Source: Theobroma cacao
Taxonomy: Eukaryota > Streptophyta > Magnoliopsida > Malvales > Malvaceae
Assembly: GCF_000208745.1 (NCBI RefSeq)
Contig: NC_030851.1
Coordinates: forward strand, 5,556,524-5,620,523
Length of the DNA: 64,000 bases
Reading direction: 5' to 3'
Position 1 is the first letter of the stretch, and each line of letters begins with the position of its first letter. A model generated the notes under the pieces. That model saw nothing but the letters and a program-made list of their open reading frames with translations. It was not told the DNA's origin and did not search any database. Below are positions 24,988 to 37,283 of the stretch, in pieces. Both the position numbers and the translations under genes were made by a program.

Positions 24988-25419
24988 TAACAAAGATCCG
25001 AAATGGATCCTTATGGTGTGTATTCAACTTTGGTCCCTCCTTTCCGCATCATTTGTTGTCCTATATGGATTTGCTTCCTTCATTTTTTGTTCTATCGTTA
25101 CAGTGGATCATACCGTTCTAATTATTTGTTGGAATAGCAAATGGACAGGCGAGGATTTCTGGGTTTGAACGAGCCCATAAAATTGGTTCCAATCTGGTGC
25201 CGTTGTCAGGGCCATATGAGGAGAACAAAGCCCAATTAATGAGAGAAATCTGAAGTATTGAACTGCATAAAACGGTCCAAAGGCCCATAAAGAGTCATCA
25301 AATGATTAGCCCACTAGCAAACTGAGAAAGCCCAAACACACCCCTTCACCTTAAACCCTAACCAAAAACCTTACTCATTCGGCTTGCTCTCTCCCTCTCG
25401 ATCACGATTCACTGGAAAA
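24988..25419. other. Fucosidase copy 2 3'UTR and NFD6-like promoter
   Basis: The first part is the 3' end of fucosidase copy 2. The second part holds the cluster of site II and telo-box words listed separately. No gene is seen. Confidence 0.6.
25172..25361 (+). promoter_or_regulatory. Site II and telo-box cluster of the NFD6-like gene
   Basis: AGCCCA or GGCCCA (TGGGCT/TGGGCC on the other strand) occurs at 25172-25177, 25229-25234, 25282-25287, 25308-25313 and 25329-25334. A telo-box, AAACCCTAA, follows at 25353-25361. The ATG is at 25420. The pairing of site II words with a telo-box is a known signature of growth-linked housekeeping and organelle-protein promoters in plants. The words are seen directly; use is inferred. 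Confidence 0.6.
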
Positions 25420-26276
25420 ATGGCTTGGCGCAGTGCAGGATCCCTCTCTCGCTCCGTCATGTCCGCCGCCAGGGCTCCTTTGCTCCGCACCCCTCCGCCG
25501 CTGCCCCGCCTCCGTCCCCCGACTTCCTCTGCACCCCGCCTCCAGTCCCGCCGCCCCTCCTTGGCCCCTTCCAGGTCCTTACTCTAAACACCTCTTTTGG
25601 CTCCTTATAACATAAAACAGAATAAAAGAAATGGAAAATTGCTAAATTTTCAGGAAACATTGAATTTTATTATTATGAATGTATTAGAAATGACTGTTAG
25701 TGGAGATTTATTGGCTGCGAAAATAATTCGAGATCCAAGTCCTGCCGTGTTTTTTTATTAGCATTTTATCATTTCAGTCTTTTTTTTTTTTGCAATTATT
25801 GGAAATTATTAATCCTTTATCATCTCGTTTATTGACGGGAAATAGTAAAATAAAATTTGGTCAAAAATTTGAGTCTTATTATTTTCTGTTTATTAGATGC
25901 TTCTAGTTTTTTCTGGTTTCAAGTAAGGGAAGGTAATGTTTTTCTTTTCCCAAATTTTCTTAAGATCAAAATGGGTTCTTACAATTTTTAAGGTCATATG
26001 GTTCAGTGAGACTCATACTAGAGGACCATTGTTTATGAAACAAATTCTAGTTTAACCACATTTTTCTAGTGACAAAATGATGCTGGCGTGTCTAACATCA
26101 ATTCGGTGCTCTTTTGCCATTTCAGGAATTTTGGAGAATTGGGATGTGTTCAATCATTCTTGCCTCTGCATAGCATGGTGGCCACAGCCCGTCTTACTTC
26201 ACACCTAACTGTTAATGTGCGGGCTTGTTGCGAGCTGTCTCATGGTACCGTCCGCCGTACTTGTCAGGATCGCTAG
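25420..26276 (+). CDS. NUCLEAR FUSION DEFECTIVE 6-like protein, mitochondrial
   Basis: Exon 1 is 25420-25574 and exon 2 is 26126-26276 (GT-AG intron of 551 bp), giving 101 residues. Residues 1-51 are rich in Arg, Ser, Pro and Ala without acidic residues (MAWRSAGSLSRSVMSAARAP), a typical mitochondrial presequence. After the splice comes the conserved NFD6 block, NFGELGCVQSFLPLHSMVAT followed by ARLTSHLTVNVRACCELSHG. In Arabidopsis NFD6 is needed for polar-nucleus fusion and is mitochondrial; its biochemistry is unclear. An alternative donor at 26245 (CATG then GTACC) can join the acceptor before 27706, giving a 93-residue form that ends in HGT and then stops at TGA. Reading through gives HGTVRRTCQDR. 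Both ends are plausible and I cannot tell which dominates. Family call is firm. Confidence 0.85.
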
Positions 26277-29200
26277 TAGTCTCTTTGTGAGTTTTACTAT
26301 TTCTAGGATACATGAGAAAAAAAATTTTCAAAACAGAATTTTTTGAATTGTTGTTATTCACATTTTTTGAATAACTTCAAATTCGCAAAGCAGATAATTG
26401 GCATTTTATGTTTATCTCATAATTTTTGTATTAAATTTACCTAAAACAGAACATTAATCAAGTGAATTTGTTAGTTCTTTGAAATTTGGTTAATGAGAAG
26501 GAATTGGGATTGGGATTGATAGGGAGGAATGGAAAAGATGGGTGATGCACGTGGACTTTCAATCAGCTAAAGGAGAGAGAATGATTCCACATCGTAGGTC
26601 TCTTTTTTTTATTGTTATTCTTTACCTTTTATTATGAAAGTATAAGCAAAGGTAATTAGGCAGAACTTTTGTACAGAATAAGTAGATAAACTAAAGCCTT
26701 GGAGTATAAGCTCAGACAGGTTAGGTTTAACTGTGTGTGCACTTGACATGCTTTAAACTTTTTGTTTTTTGTCTAAATAAATATTTTCAGCCATCTAGCT
26801 CTTTAATATGTTAGTCATTGAGTGTTGCCGCTGCCATAGGCAATTTGACAAAAGAAAGGGTCAAAATCCTTATGTTTCCCTGTTAAATTAGTATAAAATG
26901 CTGTTAACTAAATATGATCCCGGCCACATAGGAGCACTGATCTGGATAATTCCTATCCTTGGACACTTGTTCAAAAAGTTGCTATTCTCAGACTCTAATT
27001 CCTGTTTTCTTTCTTATCAGTACTATATATTTACTATTGCACCACATTTTTTTTTTATGTTACTATAATAAAGAGAAACAGAATCTAACTCCCTTTACCC
27101 ACTTAATCTTAGCTGTTCAAATAATTTATCATTTTGTAGAACACTCATGCTGGTGATTTAGTACTAAGGACCCTATTGGAAAGGTTGAAAGGTTCCTCAA
27201 CTTAATGTCATGTTTATGTTGCATAATGTTACATACAGTCATTGCTATTTTGTACCACTTACCGACTTTGTGGTGAACCATAAATGTTAGATATCCGAAG
27301 TGCATTGAAATGCTTATGCCCATTGATTGCACTATGCTTCAAAATAAATTCTTCTCTAGTTAGAACAGTTTTGCTCACAATTTTTGCTTTTTGCTAAGTT
27401 GTCACAAATTTTGGGAAGTTTTGTTGTCCCTTTCTACAGTGTATGTTGGCCTCTTGACTTGAATTACTTTGCTTGCTGGTATTTTTCCCCCACTTGGGTT
27501 TCTAAGATTTGTGCTTCCTCATTTTTGGTGAAGAATATTGGCATTGACTAGCACGCTTTGCATTTAGGGAACATCAATTTGAATAATGATGAACATTCAT
27601 CTGACAACCAATAAATTTAGTACGAGTTGAGGTGAACTGTAGTTAATGGCTTATCCACTGTGAATGAGAGCCTTTGGCAGATAACCTTTTGCACTTCTAT
27701 TGCAGGTACTTGAAAGGGCCATGGATTAGCGCAGCTGAGTGCAACACCCAATTGAGGGAGTCAGAGATTAGTTTTGTCCTGTGGGAGTCAAGAGGTAGGT
27801 TTTCTGAGTAGAAAATCCTAATAAAAACATGTCGTCTTTTATGCTGTTGCCAGGAAGAAACCTGTAATTTTCTTATATGGTGACCCTGTAGGCACTTTAA
27901 TTGCTCATTTTGACCAATTCCTTTGGATTGTGAGTAGTTTTGTGATGAATGGTGTTGATAGCTTTGACATAATTTTATTTGGTAAGTTTATACGGTGACG
28001 ACTTCACATTTATCATGCACATAACAAATTCACTCTGCTTGCATGAATTAGTGCACATGATATGGAGTGTATTGTGCCTGTTAAGTTTTGAACATGGTCA
28101 GCACCAATGAGCCACATATGGTGCCTCTAATGACCACAAGCAGTTCCTGCTGTCAGTCCATATGTAGCATGGCCCACTTGACCGACATGTTTGCGGAGCA
28201 ATTGAAACTCCAACTCTGAGATTTTGGTGGATTGCCTAAAACAGTTGGTCTTCTAGTGGGAGATGGCCCATGTGCATCCAGAAGACTGCCAGATGTGGTT
28301 ATATAGTTGTGCGCATGCAAACCCTACAGTAAACTGCATCTCTTGGTTTTGCCTTTTTGCCACAAACTTGAGCTTCCTGTATTACTGATTTGTGTTTTTT
28401 TTCTGCCAAGATTTAAGCTTATGAATCCTAGTTTCCTAGATCATCCACATAAGAGTGCTGGTTCGCTTTTATAATCATTCAGGAATAACTCTTTTTCTTT
28501 CCCAGAAAAGAAACAGGAACAGTATTTTGATTATTTGAAACTGAAATCGTCCATCAGGATTTCATGGTGGAATGTTACTCGATCAAAAAAGGGTTTTTGA
28601 GTTCGTCTGAGTAGAGGAGAAAGTACTTTGCCCCCACATGCAAGTTGTTCGATCTCCACGTTCTGGGGCGACTATTTGTGGAGAACTGATCCTGTGGAAG
28701 GGAAGTGAATGTAAGTACTATCCTTTTTCTCAAAAGTGGTTCATCAGGGACTTTTCTCCCGACCCAATAATCAATAGTTGTTAGGGCAAAGCAAAGCAAG
28801 ACATACTCTTACTTACTGGTAAGTTAAAAGATTACATAGTGGAAAATAAAGCAAAAACCAAATAAAAAGTGAAAATCGTGCTACTGGTACTGACCCATCC
28901 TTTTCTTTTCTCTTTCACCACTTGGAATGGAAAAGGGCTGGCTTCAAATTCCCACATCACAATCAGAAAGGCAGCCAGCCAGAAGTTTGGGCGGGCTATG
29001 GAGATTCTTAGGTGTAAAACAAAGTGCTTTTAGAAACCAGGTTCATAAAAGCTAAGTGAATTCCCAAAAAGTGATGAACATATCCCGCTTGACCACCTCG
29101 GCTTTGATTCATCATCGTTATCGCTCTAATCATCCCTTATCTCTCCCCCGACTCTTTGCCTTTGGCGTCAGCACCCTTGGATCTTATCCCCTTTTTCAGA

Positions 29201-31332
29201 TCTTTCAATTATTTTGGAGAATCCATTAGATATCAATGCATACGTTGACAAAATAACATTGATTCTCCTATCAACAAGTAGTGATGATTTACCTTTGCAT
29301 ATAAAAGCCTTTTCTTATCAATAGAAAGGCATGTCGACAATGATTAAACGATCCCGAGGAGAATTGATAGTAGAAATGGTTCTTTTGCTAAGACAATGAC
29401 TAGTAACTCCACTTCACATGAAATAATTAATTAATTCTGATGGCCTGGAGGTCAGAGCAACTTCACTGCTTCGAGATTTGTGGTTCTTCCGCAGTTTCTC
29501 TGATTAATGCACGAGGTGCAGATGTCCATTTTTCTTCTTTTTTATTAAGTGACTATCAACCAAAACTGGTTCAAGCCATGCTTTTTCCTTTTTATTTTTT
29601 ATTTTTCAAAACCCATACTCTGGGAAGAACTCGTAAGCAGAACGACTACTGGGAAGTTGAAATCTAGGGTCTTTTGCTAAACGCCAAGGGCAAGTTGCAA
29701 AATGAACATGCACCTTTACTTGACTTCTTTGTCTTTGATTATCGTCCCTGAACCCCTAATCAAAGAAGATATTATGTCGAAACTAAAAAGGTGCATGTGT
29801 TTCTCTAAAGAAGAGTCGGGATCAGGAAAATCCATTTTGCTACCAAATACAAGCATCAAGTCATTCAATAGGGCAACTAGGTACATATGGTGGAAAGAAA
29901 ATAGAAGTTTTCTAGTGTTTCCACCACCGCCAAAGGAAGAAAGAAATCTTATTGGGCGAGTAGAAAATATCTCTTGGTAAGTATATGCATGCAGATATAT
30001 AGAAACGAAAATATATCTGTAGATGGGTGTGAGATCAGGTACGTGTAACAATAACAGAGAAAGGAGTCTATCAAGTTTTTATAACAAGAAAGGACTTGAG
30101 TACAAGTGGCTCTCAATGCACTTCTCTTGCTGTTCATATACACTGCCCACTACCTGTTTTAAAGGAAAGCCAGGAAGCCCCAACAAGAAGACACCTCCAT
30201 AGATATTCTTGTCCAAGAAAAACAACATAATGAAATAGTAAAGATACCATCCTATCTTTAATTCTTGCTTTACCACCATTATTGTCCATTCTCTGGGTCC
30301 CCCATTCCTCCCCACAAATACAATAAAACCAAAAGGTGATTAAAATTCATCAAAACAAAAACCTACCATCACTCAATATCTTTCATCCAACATTAAACAA
30401 AGCTTATCAATCACTCACTTGTCCAACACAAGAACAGGAACTACATCTTTTCTAGTGGGTGCCATCTTTTTCTCATGTCATACTTGACATGCATGAAAGA
30501 CATAACACCAATTATAGGAAGCAAAAAGTTATTATTACTTACAATTTTCAATCTGCGGTTTTCTTTCTTTTTTTTTGTACCAAAGATGAAACAATTGATA
30601 AATAATTGGCAAGTGAAAATTTGGTAAGTGTATACATGGTTGGTCCTTGGGGACATTGTCTTGCCAGCTCTCATATAACGAAGCAGTAAAATATTGGCTA
30701 AACTTAATGACTAAGGAAAAATATTCTGGACTGTCTGCAATAGTAATGGGAACTGCCAGCTTACCTTCGTTTTGTTCTGTACGTTTGTGGTTAAATGCTT
30801 TCCTAGTTCATACTCCGGTAATCAGCTTAGGACACAGTCACCAAACCTAGAAGTCATAGGGAAAATTAGTTTGTTTAGTGAGTGATACGACAACAGAAGG
30901 CTTGTGGGAAGCAGTGCAAATACTTGATTTGGAAGATCAAGAATTTGACCATGAATGCAACTCTCTTGTTGGTTTGTCAACCCGGAATTTCTTAAATACT
31001 CCAAAAGGAATCGTGTAAAGGCGTTCTCATTTGAGGATAGCAAAGGAGCAGAAAGATGAAAGTGGGGAATCCTAAGCTTGATAAGGGCAACAGTAAAGAT
31101 GACATAAGCATTGTCCCCCTGGAAAGACCCAAAGCATCGCAGGGTGGGGTCAATGACTTGAAATGAGATGAAATAAATAAAAACAAAACAACATCAAGCC
31201 TCATACTCTCCATTTATTTCTCTTCTCTAAGGTTGATCTAACTCTTCAAACCATACCATATTTCTTTTAAGCCTTTGCATTCCTTTCAGCTTTCCTTTGA
31301 CGCCCTACCTAATTGTGAATTACAGATCAGAA
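26277..31332. other. NFD6-like 3' exons/introns, then intergenic
   Basis: Splice-like sites suggest non-coding 3' exons of the NFD6-like gene: an acceptor just before 27706 and a donor at 27795 (AAGAG then GTAGGT). A further acceptor may lie near 28557. Beyond about 29000 I see no gene. Frames at 29440-29667, 29702-29980 (and antisense) and 30441-30850 show no domain or conserved pattern. The last several hundred bases are the promoter and leader of the zinc-finger gene, including a C/T-rich stretch just before its ATG. Confidence 0.45.
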
Positions 31333-31902
31333 ATGATTTTCGAAAGAGAAGAAGCGGCTGAAGCTGGAAGTATATCTACAAAACAACAAAGCGAGCTAAG
31401 AATTAATGAGGATAGCAATGAAGCAATTGAAGAGGAGAATCCAGGAGACTGGTTGAACCTCAGAGTAGGTGGGAATTCACTATCATCAACAGCTGGAGAC
31501 TCTGACCCCCAATCAAGACCAGTTTCTGCCAAGGTTTTCTCATGTAACTTTTGCATGAGGAAGTTTTACAGTTCCCAAGCCTTGGGTGGCCACCAGAACG
31601 CCCACAAGAGGGAGAGAGGTGCAGCCAGGAGATACCAATCCCAGAGGATGATGTCGATGATGGGTTTGCCAATTAGATCGCTTGGAGTCCGACCCCATTC
31701 CCTAGTGCAAAAAACAAGCAGAGATGGAGCTGCAAGTGTAGCAAGATTTAATGATACTTATACAGGTTTTGGAATGGCAGCGATGCACTGTACGGTAGAT
31801 GATGCAATGGATTTTATGTGGCCAGGAAGCTTCCGCTTGGATTCTCAACTGCCCAAACCACCATCAGACCCAGCCAAGCTCGACTTGAATCTTCGACTCT
31901 AA
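31333..31902 (+). CDS. C2H2 zinc-finger repressor, ZFP4/ZFP7-like, with EAR motif
   Basis: A single exon encodes 189 residues from ATG at 31333; the in-frame codon at 31297 is TTG and is not the start. One C2H2 finger (about residues 70-90) has the pattern C-x2-C then QALGGH and H ([20 protein letters not shown]), the hallmark of plant-specific zinc fingers that read short AGT-type sites. A basic tail ([18 protein letters not shown]) follows and would serve DNA binding and nuclear import. The protein ends LDLNLRL, a DLN/LxLxL-type EAR repression motif that recruits TOPLESS. An acidic N-terminus contains a second Leu-rich patch (DWLNLRVGG). Relatives in Arabidopsis (ZFP1-ZFP8 group) act in trichome, hormone and light responses; which one is orthologous cannot be decided here. 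Length and absence of introns are normal for the family. Confidence 0.9.
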   Translation: MIFEREEAAEAGSISTKQQSELRINEDSNEAIEEENPGDWLNLRVGGNSLSSTAGDSDPQSRPVSAKVFSCNFCMRKFYSSQALGGHQNAHKRERGAARRYQSQRMMSMMGLPIRSLGVRPHSLVQKTSRDGAASVARFNDTYTGFGMAAMHCTVDDAMDFMWPGSFRLDSQLPKPPSDPAKLDLNLRL

Positions 31903-33771
31903 TCCATCTACTCTCCTTTGTCTAAGTTTGGAAGTCCGTTTTAGTACTACCTCTTATCTTGGAAACAGTTCCTTGACTTGTTCAGCCATCAGGTACAGAT
32001 ACTAACTCAGTTAGAGAGTCAGAGTGCGGCTCTGCCTAACAACTAGAAGAAACGACAAGGATATCCTTTCACTGTCCATCGGTATTTAGTTAGTAGTATG
32101 TTTATTCCTTTTTCTGCTTCCAGCTTCTTCAGAGTCCAAGATCAGCCTAAGAGATTGTGGGTTCTTCTTTTTTTCTCTTGTATCAGTTGCATCTCTTGAC
32201 AAGAACCATAGAATTAAAATATCCCTTTAATTTCATTTCCTCCTAATTTCTCCATGCCTAAATAAATTCTGATATTTCATACTAACTCACTGAAATATAA
32301 TCAAGTTTTTTGACGTTGGCTATTTATGAATCCCAGATAATTATATATCACATACGATAAAGCATAGTACTGTTGTTCCACGCATCAAACAAAAAAACTA
32401 AGATTATACGCTAAATGAAAGTTATGGTTTGCACACCAGGGCATGCAGGGAGGTCTACACATCTAATTAATTTATCTGCAACAGCATGCAGAGAGAGGGA
32501 AACAGTACCAAGAAAGGATAACATAAACCAGTCTCTTCCTATCAAACATACATTTTTCCTTCCTATACTAACCCCATTGGTCAAAATTGTCATTTACCTT
32601 GAACAAAAATCTTATCCAGAATCTACAAACCCAAAAACCAAACAAACAACACCAATGAAATTTAACATTGACCCTATTTGATTGCAAGTCAGCAAAAGAA
32701 AAAAAAAAAAAAAAGGAGGGGTCAGGACGTGATAAACCTAGTCGGCAGAAGTTAAGCTAAAGAACCCTGTCGTGATCAGCAACTGGTCATTTCACCAATT
32801 ACTTCTTTGTAGTCGTGACCAGAGTCTTAATGGCCACTTTTTCTTCTTGTTTTGGACGTCTGAGGTGCACTTTGAGATGTTGCCATAATGCCAACTCTTA
32901 TCTGTTGGGGTCTTCCCAGTTCCCAAGTCTACAGCAAATTGGTAGGTCAAAATTTTAATGAGTTGCGGAAGACTGGTGGTAGCAGAGGCAGTGGCTGATT
33001 ATCTCAGCGTATAAGCATGGTTTCCGCAATTGCCAATTAGTCTTTTTCAAGTGTCTTCAGCTTGGGTCTAATTAAAGCACTCTAACCCCAGTTCCTCTCA
33101 GCAAAATGAATATTGGAAAGAAAAAGGGACTCCAAAGAATAACTCCAATACCAACAAGATGAACATTAATGGTCGTCACTGTCGAATGTGGGCTAGTTTA
33201 AATTTACTCCACCCAACTTCTCCTAACCCTTTCTCTAGAATCAGTAATTTTTTCTTTTCTGCTATTGTGCACAAGCCCTGTTACCTATCGGCTGTCTTGT
33301 TCACCTTTTTCTGGTTACGACAGATCAAGCCACTAATCCATCAAGTATTAGAAAGTTTTTCAAAGACATTTCCAAGAGCTTTAAGTTCCAACATTGCATG
33401 CCGCTCTATGTTTAGCAACACATTGTAATTGCTTTCAGATTTCAACTATCAGCAATGAGCTTCTGCACTAATATTCCAATAAGGTCTCCATTTCCAAAAG
33501 CTCCTTTGCTTAATTTGTTTTCCAGTCTTCGCACTTGTTGTGGTTAATGTTGTAAGGGATGAAACTATGGCACCTTAAACCCAGATTAAATGGATAATTC
33601 TAACTCTTGTTTACACACAAACTTACATAATAAAATTTGCTTGCTAATGGTACATATGAAATGCATTGAAAAAGACTTTTTCGCTTATGGAATGCACCTG
33701 AATGGATCAAAGTTTACCATGACCAGAGCATAAAAATAATTTGAATCTGTTTCACGAAGGTAATTTACAGT
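31903..33771. other. Intergenic region between convergent genes
   Basis: This region contains the 3'UTR of the zinc-finger gene on the left and of the TIP41-like gene on the right. An 18-bp-class poly-A run occurs near 32700-32715. The frames at 32411-32681 and 33159-33428 have no domain. Nothing else stands out. Confidence 0.5.
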
Positions 33772-36263
33772 CTACAAGTTACCAGGGACTCTAAGCTTTT
33801 GGGTTTGATGCATGATGACAGGAAGTCTTTGGCTGATGATGCTCGGATCACTATACGAAGCAGAATCGGTAGGATATCCATTCTGCACCATATTAGAATA
33901 CGTCAACGTTATAACAGTAAGCAAGAAAAGCAGATTTTGTTCATAAGATATCTAAACAAAGTTCAATGTGCTAATTTTAGCACATTCCTTGATAGATAAC
34001 ATGGCAAACTGACAATCATGTATCTAAGAACTTAACATTGTCATGAGCTCTGGTTATTAGGGCTATATTGCAAAACATTGAAACCGTGAATTCAAACAGT
34101 TTCGCCAGGGTTTAAATTTCAACAGAATACCATATTAGTATTATGCAGAGAAACAAAGTTCAACTTGAGTTAAAGCTTCTGGGTATATTTTTCCACCTGC
34201 AATCACACCAAAAGGAGAAGGGAAAAATAGCTTCTTGAAATAGTATATTTTTAGAGTTCTCTAAACTCCCATGACATAGAGAAATTTATTAAATATGGCA
34301 CTGGGGGCACAAATAAATTGACAAATTCTATTTTCCGGAAAGGCCTAACAAAACTCTAATTAGAATACTTAACACACTGAACTAAGATCTTATAGGGAAC
34401 CCCCTTTGAGAATCTTTGCAATTTTTTTTATACTTGAGAATCTCTACTATTTTCAAAATTAGTCATTTCTGTATACTCTAACAGGTCAATTAGAACCCTT
34501 ATCTTTTTGGAGAAATGAAGACAAACTATTTAAGTTGCAGCAACCAGGAGTTAAGCTTGTCACTTGAGGAAAGATAACAAGTTTCCCAGGCAACATTCAC
34601 AAGTACATGTGTATGTAAGAGGTATGCACACATGCAAACAGAGAGAAAGTGAGCAAGTGATCATATACTTACAGCAGATAAAGCTTGAAATGTGCCTTCT
34701 CTCCAACATCTTTCTCGAAGAATGACAGGATTTGCACTCTCATCAAAAACACAATGCATACGGGTGTCCCTTAATCTCATTAGCACTCCATCAACCCGAA
34801 GCTGTGCAAAAAACTGAGTAAGTGGCTGAACAGGGTAATAAGTTCCAGGAAACAGAAAGTATAGGTGCACCAGCTTATATCTTCTTAAGAGTTTTTCAGG
34901 CAACCACATGAACCAAAGCTCAGATTTTCAAAACTTGTTCCAGGATAAAGGGAAATAAAGGTGAAGGGGGCAAAAAAAGAAAAGATAGGTAAAAAAATTG
35001 TCAATCGCATAGATTCGCCTAATGACGAGCATTATGGTAGTCTCCCACTTACCCAAAATCGTAAGAGAAGGAACCAAGAACTTGGCATGACTCTCTAGAA
35101 AAAGAAAATATATAATTAGTTGTCTTCCATTTAAATCACTGAACAGATTACATCCACTTTAAAACACAACTAGTCAGAGAGATTCAACACTTTACCACTT
35201 TCACAGTTAGAAGTGACACTCCATTATCAGCCAATTCATCTTCATACAAAACTACCTGCACAAAAAAAATTAATACTTCTGTAACTGCAAACACAAGAAT
35301 GTCAAGAAGAGCATATGAAATACAATATGTCTTTTTCATTTGTGGCACCTAGTTATAATTGACGAAGCTCACCTCATCGTAGAATAGAATAGGTTCTTTT
35401 AATGCGAGGGCAGCCACATCAAGCTGCTCTTCGCAATCCTCCCAATGGAGGCCTGAACTCCCCCCTGAGATTTCCCCACTTTCACGCTGATTACAATTTA
35501 TAATACCAACAGAAACAGCATCATCATCATCATCATCATTTATGTTAAAAATCAAATTATCTAACAAAAACAAAATTATGCCTTTGTAAAAATCCCTAAT
35601 TCTCAATTCTCAAAAAAGAAAATTGTAAATTTTTGCATATTTCCATACAAAAAAGGGGACAAAACCCTAGTTCAAGAATGCTTAAAAGTAAGTGACATTT
35701 AAATAAATAAATAAAAGACAGACCTTGTCTGCATCAAGCTCAACCGTTTCACTTCCACAATAAGGAGTTGTAAACGTATAGTCATAGTCCAATATCACCT
35801 GCTGGAAGGGTTTACTGCAACATCCAAGCAATCAATTTTGCTTAACTTTTCGATATATTTTAAAAAAATAAAAATAATGAAACATAAACTCGAATGCAAA
35901 TTACATAAAAAGGTTAAAAGAAGATTGGCATTTTTACCTTCTGAATTTCCATTTAGCAGCAGCGGGAACTTCAACAGGAGGCAAACCTTCCTGTTTCCAA
36001 CCGGCCAGAGCATCAAATGCATTAAAATGAATTTTGGTGCCGCTGCCTACGTGCTTAAGAACCAAACAACTTTCACCGAAAATCATCTCCGGTAAGTGAC
36101 AAGTTTGGAGGTTTTGTTCCCATTGTTGGAGAGCCAAGGAAGTGAGAATAGAGCGATTACGAGACTCGATCTCCCAAACGCTGATACGCAATCCGCGCCT
36201 TCCATCTGTCAAAAGCTCGGCTCCCGCCGATCTTAGGTCTTTCTCGTCTACTTCCACTTCCAT
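33772..36263 (-). CDS. TIP41-like protein (PP2A/TOR pathway regulator)
   Basis: Seven exons on the minus strand: 36263-35938, 35814-35724, 35486-35373, 35255-35196, 35094-35053, 34801-34673 and 33882-33772. The product is 290 residues, the usual length for plant TIP41. Upstream in-frame codons to 36287 begin with GTG, so ATG at 36263 (MEVEVDEKDLRSAG) is taken. The TIP41 domain fills most of the protein. Hallmarks are SLALQQWEQNLQTCHLPEMI, CLVLKHVGSGTKIHFNAFDA, WEDCEEQLDVAALALKEPIL, PSSWFLLLRFWLRVDGVL and RDTRMHCVFDES. In yeast TIP41 binds TAP42 and modulates PP2A-type phosphatases under TOR signalling. The plant protein (At4g34270, widely used as an expression reference) interacts with PP2A catalytic subunits. 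The C-terminal exon lies 790 bp from the previous one and was located by homology (YPTDSASYSDPSIISQRLPV). It sits next to the fucosidase and NFD6-like genes as in Arabidopsis. Confidence 0.93.
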
Positions 36264-37283
36264 CGTCGCCGATTTCACCAACTTCACGCCTTTTACCCTC
36301 TGTAAAACAACAAAGTTCTCTTCTTCGGTTTACTTTCTGCGCAGATATTCTTCCGGGTCGGATCCAATGTGGGCAACATGGCCTAATATAAATTTGAAAA
36401 GCCCAACTGCTCCAGATATTTTGAAACCCAAAGCCCAATTGATCCAGGCCTTTGAAGCCCGCTAATTTTTCTTAAAAAACTTTTACTTAAGTTAATTGAG
36501 AACAACTTTATTGTTATTCTATGTATCTATTATAAAAAATTTACAACATTACCAGGAACAAAATAATACATTTGATGTTAGAACCTCAGTTTATCAACTT
36601 GTTTTTGTTATTTAGCAAGATTTAAATATAAAAATTCCCAATTTTTCTTAAAAAAATGCAAGTAGAGTTTTTAGCAACAAAATGGATATTAAAAACCCAA
36701 TGCACTAGAAAATTTGATATTTAAGAAAAACCAAAAAAAAAATTTAAGCCCTATCTGCAATTAAAGATTAGATTAAGATCTGCACTTCAAAATTAGAGTA
36801 AGCATTTATCTTTTGTAGTCATTGTATTCTTATTTTATTTTAATATCGTATTATAAATACATAAAAAATAACATGAGAGGATGCGATGTGCATTGATTCC
36901 TTAAGTTTGTTCTCTTGTACAATTTCTCATAATGGCAATCACTTGAGAAAAATAAAAGTATACCTTGTTTCAGCAGTAAATGATATACAAAATAGTGGGA
37001 CTTAAACAAGAAACACCAGTCCCAGTGTATGTAGCATTATCATTTAGTATCATCCTAAGGCAATTTCATTAGCATGATTTACAAAATTAATAGAGATCCA
37101 GAACTCTCAACTTTGCCTACACAAAGAGTTGTAAGCACTGAGCAAGTAATTGAACCGCCACTCTCAACCAGCAGTTGAAAGACATACCCTCGTCCAAACT
37201 GAAGCATAAACTGTTAGATGAAACTTCTCAACAGTACAGTTCAACCTACAAAGTCAACTTCTTTAGAAGGAACTTCCCTATCA
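36264..37283. other. TIP41-like promoter and cyclin 3' region
   Basis: Both genes are on the minus strand, so this stretch holds the TIP41-like leader and promoter (left part) and the 3'UTR of cyclin A3 (right part). The middle is AT-rich. No gene is seen. Confidence 0.6.
36400..36437 (-). promoter_or_regulatory. Site II words upstream of TIP41-like
   Basis: AGCCCA (TGGGCT on the gene strand) occurs at 36400-36405 and 36432-36437, about 140-175 bp upstream of the start codon. This fits a constitutively expressed gene. Function is inferred. Confidence 0.4.

Noticed and set aside
29440..30315. Several frames of 64-111 codons on both strands
   Set aside because: No domain, no codon pattern and heavy overlap; nothing supports a gene.
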